8,157 bases of DNA from an uncultured Erysipelotrichaceae bacterium. GTDB taxonomy: Bacteria > Bacillota_I > Bacilli_A > RFN20 > CAG-288. Of this stretch, positions 6,423 through 8,157 are shown piece after piece. The DNA lies in contig CACXYG010000058.1 of assembly GCA_902771745.1 (NCBI GenBank), positions 1-8,157 of the forward strand, in the 5' to 3' direction. Position 1 is the stretch's first letter; the number at the start of each line of letters is the position of its first letter. The notes beneath the pieces were generated by a model that worked only from the letters and a program-made list of their open reading frames with translations, was not told the origin of the DNA and searched no databases. The position numbers and the translations under genes are program-made.

Positions 6423-6842
6423 ATGAAAAAAGAATATAGTTATGGAGCCGTCGTCTACCAGTTTAAAGACGGAATACCTCTTTATTTAATCGAACATATG
6501 GCCATGGGTCACACCTCTCTTCCCAAAGGTCATATCGAAGAAGGGGAAACACCATTACAGTGCACCTTAAGAGAAATCAAAGAAGAGACCAATCTGGATG
6601 TCGATGTCGATATGAGCTTCAGTCATCTGATCTCCTATTCGCCAAAACCAAACGTCATCAAGGATGTCACTTTCTATCTTGCAACCCCAAAAACCTTCGA
6701 TTTAAAGCCACAGTTAGAAGAAGTATCCTCCATGGAATGGATGCCATTTGATGAAGCTTTAGAAGCTTTGACTCACGAAACAGATAAAGGAACCTTAACT
6801 GCCGCCCATCAAGCTGTCTTAAGCAAACATGGACTCAAATAA
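6423..6842 (+). CDS. Nudix hydrolase, Ap4A (asymmetrical bis(5'-nucleosyl)-tetraphosphatase)-like
   Basis: This is a small cytoplasmic pyrophosphohydrolase that probably cleaves diadenosine tetraphosphate or a related nucleotide. The 139-residue length is normal for the family. The Nudix box runs from G36 to L58 with the pattern G-x5-E-x7-RE-I-x-EE-x-N-L. The metal-binding residues R50, E51, E54 and E55 are present, and the usual Gly near the end is Asn57. The N-terminal YGAVVY strand, LPKGHIEEGET (33-43) and the VIKDVTFYLA segment (78-87) are characteristic of the Ap4A-hydrolase subgroup, as opposed to MutT or ADP-ribose enzymes. The gene is preceded by a strong Shine-Dalgarno sequence and overlaps the following Vsr-like gene by 14 bases, so the two are an operon. 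The family is certain; the substrate is inferred by similarity. Confidence 0.92.
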   Translation: MKKEYSYGAVVYQFKDGIPLYLIEHMAMGHTSLPKGHIEEGETPLQCTLREIKEETNLDVDVDMSFSHLISYSPKPNVIKDVTFYLATPKTFDLKPQLEEVSSMEWMPFDEALEALTHETDKGTLTAAHQAVLSKHGLK

Positions 6843-7242
6843 GAAACATAACGTCAGCAACATCAAAGGCAAGGATACCAGTATCGAGTTGATCTTACGT
6901 CACGCTCTCTACAAGGAAGGATATCGCTATCGCAAAAACGTCAAAACGCTTCCTGGCAGTCCGGATATCGTCTTATGTAAATATAAGATTGCCATCTTCT
7001 GCGACGGGGATTTCTTCCACGGTTATGATTTGACCAAAACGGAATCTCTTTTAAAGAAAAACAAAGACTTCTGGTCTAACAAAATAGAAACCAACCGAAA
7101 AAGAGATAACAAAGTTGATGAAGAACTCGTCAGCCTTGGTTATATCGTCTTACGGTATTGGGAACATGAGATCAAACATGACCTTGATAAGGTCATCAAT
7201 GATATCAATTTACACGTTATTCAAAAAGAAAAAGCGCAATGA
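6829..7242 (+). CDS. vsr: Vsr-like (very short patch repair) DNA mismatch endonuclease
   Basis: This is a nuclease of the Vsr family, whose classical members nick beside T:G mismatches left by deamination of 5-methylcytosine. The 137-residue product has the family order: a basic N-terminus with IKGKDTSIELILRHAL (12-27, with E20), LPGSPDIVL (41-49, with the catalytic Asp D46), then IFCDGDFFHG (56-65, with H64), FW..KI..N..RD (81-93), and a final WE (111-112). Aligned by eye to E. coli Vsr, the zinc ligands Cys66, His71, Cys73 and Cys117 become D61, Y66, L68 and H113. His64 becomes D59, and the intercalating Trp68 becomes F63. The zinc site is therefore absent, as in other Bacillota Vsr-like proteins I recall with a DGDFWHG core. 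The gene starts inside the Nudix gene, with no clear ribosome binding site, so coupled translation is likely. No cytosine methyltransferase is in the window, so its partner, if any, is elsewhere. The family call is firm, and activity on T:G mismatches is an inference. Confidence 0.9.
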   Translation: MDSNKKHNVSNIKGKDTSIELILRHALYKEGYRYRKNVKTLPGSPDIVLCKYKIAIFCDGDFFHGYDLTKTESLLKKNKDFWSNKIETNRKRDNKVDEELVSLGYIVLRYWEHEIKHDLDKVINDINLHVIQKEKAQ

Positions 7243-7278
7243 AAAAGTGGTCGCCCCTATGGAGCGACCACATTTTTA
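7242..7278. terminator. Bidirectional terminator between the convergent Vsr-like and enolase genes
   Basis: An eight-base-pair perfect stem, GTGGTCGC (7247-7254) with GCGACCAC (7264-7271), encloses a nine-base loop that can form two more C-G pairs. It is preceded by five As (7242-7246) and followed by ATTTTTATT. A T-run therefore follows the hairpin on both strands, so it can stop the Nudix-Vsr operon on plus and enolase on minus. It starts at the last base of the Vsr-like stop codon and lies 17 bases from the enolase stop. Confidence 0.9.
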
Positions 7279-7294
7279 TTGCTTGTTCAGGCGA

Positions 7295-8157
7295 TTAGAA
7301 TTCGCGATTCTTGAAGGCCTTTAAGCCTAAGTACTGAGCGTTGGAACCGAGTTCTTCTTCGATTCTTAATAACTGGTTGTACTTAGCCATACGATCGGTT
7401 CTGGAAGCAGAACCAGTCTTGATCTGGCCAGCGTTGACAGCAACAGCTAAGTCAGCGATGGTGGTATCTTCAGTTTCACCGGATCTGTGGGAAACCATGC
7501 AGGTATAACCATTGGTCTGAGCTAACTTGATGGTGTCTAAGGTTTCGGTTAAGGTACCGATCTGGTTGACCTTGATAAGGACAGAGTTGGCAACATCAGA
7601 AGTGATACCCTTCTTGACGAAGTCCTTGTTGGTGACGAAGAGATCGTCGCCGACTAACTGGATCTTGCCACCGAGTCTTTCGGTTAACTTGGCCCAGCCA
7701 GCCCAATCGGATTCAGCAAGACCATCTTCGATGGTGATGATGGATGGATAATCAGTGACTAACTTTTCTAAGAAAGCGATCATTTCATCAGTGGTCTTGG
7801 TGCCTTCGCCAGACTTGGCTAAGGTGTAGAGACCAGTTTCCTTATCATAGAATTCAGAGGAAGCAACGTCCATACCTAAGAAGATCTGCTTGCCTAATTC
7901 ATAGCCAGCATTCTTGACAGCTTCAGCGATTAAAGCTAAAGGTTCTTCGTTACCCTTGGCGCAGGATGGAGCAAAACCACCTTCATCGCCAACACCAGTT
8001 TCATAACCGTGGGCCTTGACGACCTTCTGTAAGGCGTGGAAGGTTTCAACACCAGCTCTTAAAGCTTCATGGAAAGTTTCGAAGCCAGCTGGGATGATGA
8101 AGAATTCCTGGAAGTCAACAGTGGACTGAGCGTGAGCACCACCGTTGATGACGTTCA
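7295..8157 (-). CDS. eno: Enolase (phosphopyruvate hydratase), partial (5' end outside window)
   Basis: This enzyme converts 2-phosphoglycerate to phosphoenolpyruvate in glycolysis. The visible part is 286 residues plus TAA, about the C-terminal two thirds of a normal enolase of roughly 430 residues. The frame enters the window from base 8157, two bases into a codon. All the catalytic and metal-binding landmarks expected in this portion are present (numbered within the visible part): NGGAH (H8), QEF (E17), GDEGG (E58), MDVASSEF (D96), IEDGL (E143), GDDLFVTN (D170), IKVNQIGT (K195), SHRSGETED (H223) and QIKTGS (K246). It is therefore very likely active. Codon choice is strongly biased (GGT, GAA, TTA, AAG, ATC), consistent with high expression. 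It converges on the Vsr-like gene with a shared terminator. The ATG at 7873 is internal and should not be used as a start. Confidence 0.97.
   Translation of the reverse strand, partial: NVINGGAHAQSTVDFQEFFIIPAGFETFHEALRAGVETFHALQKVVKAHGYETGVGDEGGFAPSCAKGNEEPLALIAEAVKNAGYELGKQIFLGMDVASSEFYDKETGLYTLAKSGEGTKTTDEMIAFLEKLVTDYPSIITIEDGLAESDWAGWAKLTERLGGKIQLVGDDLFVTNKDFVKKGITSDVANSVLIKVNQIGTLTETLDTIKLAQTNGYTCMVSHRSGETEDTTIADLAVAVNAGQIKTGSASRTDRMAKYNQLLRIEEELGSNAQYLGLKAFKNREF

Noticed and set aside
6560..6751. 63-codon frame inside the Nudix gene, plus frames at 7115-7324 and 7527-7751.
   Set aside because: They overlap the Nudix, Vsr-like and enolase genes in other frames and have no ribosome binding sites or recognisable features.
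6829..7242. Considered whether the Vsr-like gene marks a restriction-modification or phage-defence island.
   Set aside because: No methyltransferase, restriction enzyme, integrase, transposase or attachment-site repeat is present in the window. Its neighbours are housekeeping-type genes.

Overview
The window looks like chromosomal DNA of a moderately low-GC member of the Bacillota (Firmicutes). The evidence is AT-rich intergenic DNA, frequent TTA leucine codons, AGGAG-type ribosome binding sites, T-run terminators, and a YfhO-family membrane protein, which is typical of this phylum. TGA is used as a stop and TGG encodes tryptophan, so the code is not the mycoplasma one. A pyrophosphate-type phosphofructokinase suggests an anaerobic or host-associated fermenter such as an Erysipelotrichia/RF39/Acholeplasma-like lineage. 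That placement is an inference; no rRNA or marker gene allows a firm one.

Layout. On the minus strand, reading from about 4.57 kb down to 1, a very large YfhO-like GT-C membrane protein overlaps by 26 bases the start of a PPi-type 6-phosphofructokinase, whose 3' end lies outside the window. Diverging from it on the plus strand is a polytopic membrane protein resembling O-antigen ligases/polymerases. The short divergent region between them (4523-4660) holds a perfect 22-bp palindrome, an extended -10 for the minus-strand gene, and a TATAAT placed so that the plus-strand mRNA would begin at its ATG (leaderless). Then comes an AT-rich gap of about 380 bp. It contains a weak terminator, a near-consensus TTGACA-16-TATAAT promoter and a strong intrinsic terminator about 110 nt downstream, which together look like an independent small RNA gene or an attenuated leader. 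It is followed by a two-gene plus-strand operon: an Ap4A-type Nudix hydrolase overlapping by 14 bases a Vsr-like mismatch endonuclease. A bidirectional terminator separates this operon from a convergent enolase gene, whose 5' end lies outside the window.

How the genes relate. Two genes (phosphofructokinase and enolase) are glycolytic. The divergent membrane-protein pair is plausibly a cell-surface glycan module: an extracytoplasmic lipid-linked-sugar glycosyltransferase plus a glycan polymerase/ligase-like protein. The Nudix-Vsr pair is a small nucleotide-clean-up/DNA-repair operon. No complete new defence system or mobile element is visible. The points most worth following up are the candidate small RNA at about 6254-6365, the palindrome/leaderless divergent promoter, and the enlarged ectodomain of the YfhO-like protein.
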